From the NCBI GenBank assembly GCA_027353565.1, contig DAIEHO010000254.1, positions 1 to 9,703 of the forward strand: a DNA stretch of 9,703 bases, read 5' to 3'. This document shows positions 6,366 to 9,703 of the stretch, piece by piece; position 1 is the stretch's first letter; each line of letters opens with the position of its first letter. The stretch comes from Propionibacteriaceae bacterium (lineage in GTDB: Bacteria > Actinomycetota > Actinomycetes > Propionibacteriales > Propionibacteriaceae). Under the pieces are notes generated by a model that was not told where the DNA came from, ran no database searches, and was given only the letters and a program-made list of their open reading frames with translations. Both the position numbers and the translations under genes were made by a program.

Positions 6366-6836
6366 TCACTCCCCCGCAGCCTGCCGTGCGGCCGAGACCG
6401 CGGCCAGCAACGCCTCGTACTGAGCGTGCGCATATGCCTTGTCGCTGCCCTGGATGCCCATGAGCATCCTCGTGTCGTGGTCGCCCTCCGCGCTCGCGCC
6501 CCTGAGGACCACGTGGGGCCACGGGGCGCCGTCGCCGAAGCGGATGGGACCGACCTCGGACCATGGCAGCTCGTGCGTGCGGAGCCCGTTGCGGAACCGC
6601 AGTGCGTGAGGCAGGACACGGATCGTGCTGAAGCCGAGCGCGCAGAGGAACGTGACCATCACGATGAGGAAGATCACGAGCGTGACGAGCTGGAGCGCGG
6701 TGAAACGGGACCGTACGTCGGCGCCCAGGGCGAGGAACGCCCACACAGCACCGACGACCAGCACTGAGGAGAAGCCGGCGGCTGCGTACCGCGGGCCCCG
6801 AGGGTAGGCGACGAACGTGGGTGTCACAGACGACAT
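6366..6836 (-). CDS. Two-helix membrane protein with bacterial PH-like domain
   Basis: A 156-aa membrane protein of unknown function. There are two predicted membrane helices, about residues 17-38 (AAAGFSSVLVVGAVWAFLAL) and 48-69 (LQLVTLVIFLIVMVTFLCAL). A cytoplasmic PH-like segment follows, about 70-125 (STIRVLPHALRFRNGLRTHE, LPWSEVGPIRF, WPHVVL), then a C-terminal alanine-rich helix. The same arrangement directly after hisG is known in mycobacteria (Rv2120c), so this is a conserved companion of hisE-hisG. I chose ATG at 6836, which overlaps hisG by 13 nt. A GTG at 6827 would give a GTGA 4-nt overlap and a product three residues shorter, and is an equally reasonable start. Neither has a Shine-Dalgarno, so translation is probably coupled to hisG. 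Confidence 0.82.
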   Translation of the reverse strand: MSSVTPTFVAYPRGPRYAAAGFSSVLVVGAVWAFLALGADVRSRFTALQLVTLVIFLIVMVTFLCALGFSTIRVLPHALRFRNGLRTHELPWSEVGPIRFGDGAPWPHVVLRGASAEGDHDTRMLMGIQGSDKAYAHAQYEALLAAVSAARQAAGE

Positions 6837-7684
6837 GCGGCGATGTCGGTGACGAGGATCGCCCGGGCGCCGACGTCCCACAGGCCGTCCATGAGCGGCT
6901 GGGCGTTGCGGCGCGGGACCATCGCCCGTACGGCCGACCAGCCCTTCTTCGCCAGCGGTGAGACCGTCGGACCCTCGAGTCCTGGCGTCAGCGCGATCGC
7001 GGCCTCGAGGAGCGAGTTGTCGATGTCGTAGTCGATGAGCACGTAGTCGCGCGCCACGATCACACCCGACAGGCGTCGGACGAGCTGCTGCATCCCGTCC
7101 GGCTCCTCGCCGGTGCGGCGGCGGATGAGGATGGCCTCGGAGACGAGGATCGGGTCTCCGAAGACCTCGAGCCCTGCCTTGCGGAGGGTGCTGCCGGTCT
7201 CGACGACGTCGGCGATCGCGTCCGCGACGCCCAGTCGGATGGCGCTCTCGACCGCCCCGTCGAGGTGGATCAGCCGCGCGTCGACGCCCTTGCCGTCCAG
7301 GTAGGCCGCCACGAGACCCGGGTACGAGGTGGCGATGCGCAGGCCCGCCAGGTCGGCCACGGTGGAGGCGCCGGGCGGGGCGGCGAAGCGGAACTTCGTC
7401 CCGCCGAAGCCCAGCGGAAGCACCTCGTCGGCGTGCGCCGCGGAGTCCAGCAGCATGTCCCGCCCGGTGATGCCGATGTCGAGCATGCCCTCCCCCACGT
7501 ACACGGCGATGTCGCGCGGACGCAGGTAGTAGAACTCGACGCCGTTCACCTCATCGGTCAACACGAGGTCCTTGGGGTCCCAACGCTGGCGGTAGCCAGC
7601 CTCGCGCAACATCTGCGCGGCGGGCTCGGCCAGGGCTCCCTTGTTGGGGACGGCGATCTTGAGCAGGGGACGGTCGTCGGTCAC
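6824..7684 (-). CDS. hisG: ATP phosphoribosyltransferase, long form
   Basis: First enzyme of histidine synthesis: ATP plus PRPP gives phosphoribosyl-ATP and pyrophosphate, normally with feedback inhibition by histidine. The 286 aa match the long HisG type. The two-lobed catalytic part has KIAVPNKGALAEPA (9-22), DIAVYVGEGMLDIGITGRD (58-76) and the PRPP-binding loop ADAIADVVETGSTL (154-167). From about 208 comes the C-terminal regulatory domain, including LEGPTVSPL and MVPRRNAQPLMDGLW, where histidine binds in relatives. The start is GTG at 7684: the conserved LLKIAVPNKG begins seven residues later and upstream sequence is not HisG-like. No Shine-Dalgarno is present; a TAGATT box 8 nt upstream suggests a leaderless mRNA. 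It lies 65 nt after hisE and overlaps the next gene. Confidence 0.96.
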   Translation of the reverse strand: MTDDRPLLKIAVPNKGALAEPAAQMLREAGYRQRWDPKDLVLTDEVNGVEFYYLRPRDIAVYVGEGMLDIGITGRDMLLDSAAHADEVLPLGFGGTKFRFAAPPGASTVADLAGLRIATSYPGLVAAYLDGKGVDARLIHLDGAVESAIRLGVADAIADVVETGSTLRKAGLEVFGDPILVSEAILIRRRTGEEPDGMQQLVRRLSGVIVARDYVLIDYDIDNSLLEAAIALTPGLEGPTVSPLAKKGWSAVRAMVPRRNAQPLMDGLWDVGARAILVTDIAACRL

Positions 7685-7692
7685 GACCGCCA

Positions 7693-7698
7693 AATCTA
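7693..7698 (-). promoter_or_regulatory. Candidate leaderless promoter of hisG (-10 box)
   Basis: TAGATT on the minus strand is followed by 8 nt and then the GTG of hisG. At that spacing transcription would begin at or within a base or two of the start codon. The absence of any Shine-Dalgarno before this GTG agrees. No clear -35 is visible. Confidence 0.5.
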
Positions 7699-7749
7699 CC
7701 GTCTGGGCGCCGGAGGCTCGTACGGGTCCCGCGGGCTGACGCTCGGCGG

Positions 7750-9703
<1,954 letters not shown>

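Noticed and set aside
5562..6767. Plus-strand open frame of 401 codons across the infC leader, SseB and PH-like genes
   Set aside because: It crosses several minus-strand features and has no conserved motif.

Overview
The window reads as chromosomal housekeeping DNA from a high-GC actinomycete. The IF3, L35/L20, PheS and hisE-hisG-PH-protein sequences and gene order point to the Propionibacteriales (Nocardioidaceae-like), but genus is not resolved. The core genes show no sign of transfer, and I see no mobile element, CRISPR array, tRNA or rRNA. All genes run on the minus strand except one partial gene at the right edge.

Minus strand, 9374 to 5838: argG (argininosuccinate synthase, E. coli-type long form) overlaps hisE by 4 nt. 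A 65-nt gap carrying a candidate leaderless promoter leads to hisG. hisG overlaps a two-helix membrane protein with a PH-like tail, and an SseB-family gene follows after 3 nt. This joins the last-but-one step of arginine synthesis to the first two steps of histidine synthesis, followed by two conserved genes of unknown role.

Minus strand, 5837 to 1: a 249-nt gap holds a promoter candidate and a structured RNA leader. The leader has a long imperfect hairpin, a UUCG-capped hairpin and an intrinsic terminator ending about 35 nt before the infC start codon. The translation operon follows: infC (IF3) - rpmI (L35) - rplT (L20) - TrmH/SpoU-family rRNA methyltransferase - pheS - pheT. Gaps are 42 nt or less, and pheS/pheT overlap by 4 nt. 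pheT runs off the left edge at the start of its last domain. IF3 appears to start at an ATC codon behind a GGAGG site, and that start region is tandemly duplicated in frame.

Right edge, plus strand: the first 52 codons of a probable SAM-dependent methyltransferase, divergent from argG. The 171-nt region between them holds a 10-bp inverted repeat flanked by an 11-bp direct repeat.

The best candidates for something not yet described are the infC leader attenuator with its duplicated non-AUG start, a perfect 9-bp hairpin immediately behind the methyltransferase start codon, and a twofold excess of GTAC that appears to drive local codon choice. No wholly new multi-gene system is evident.
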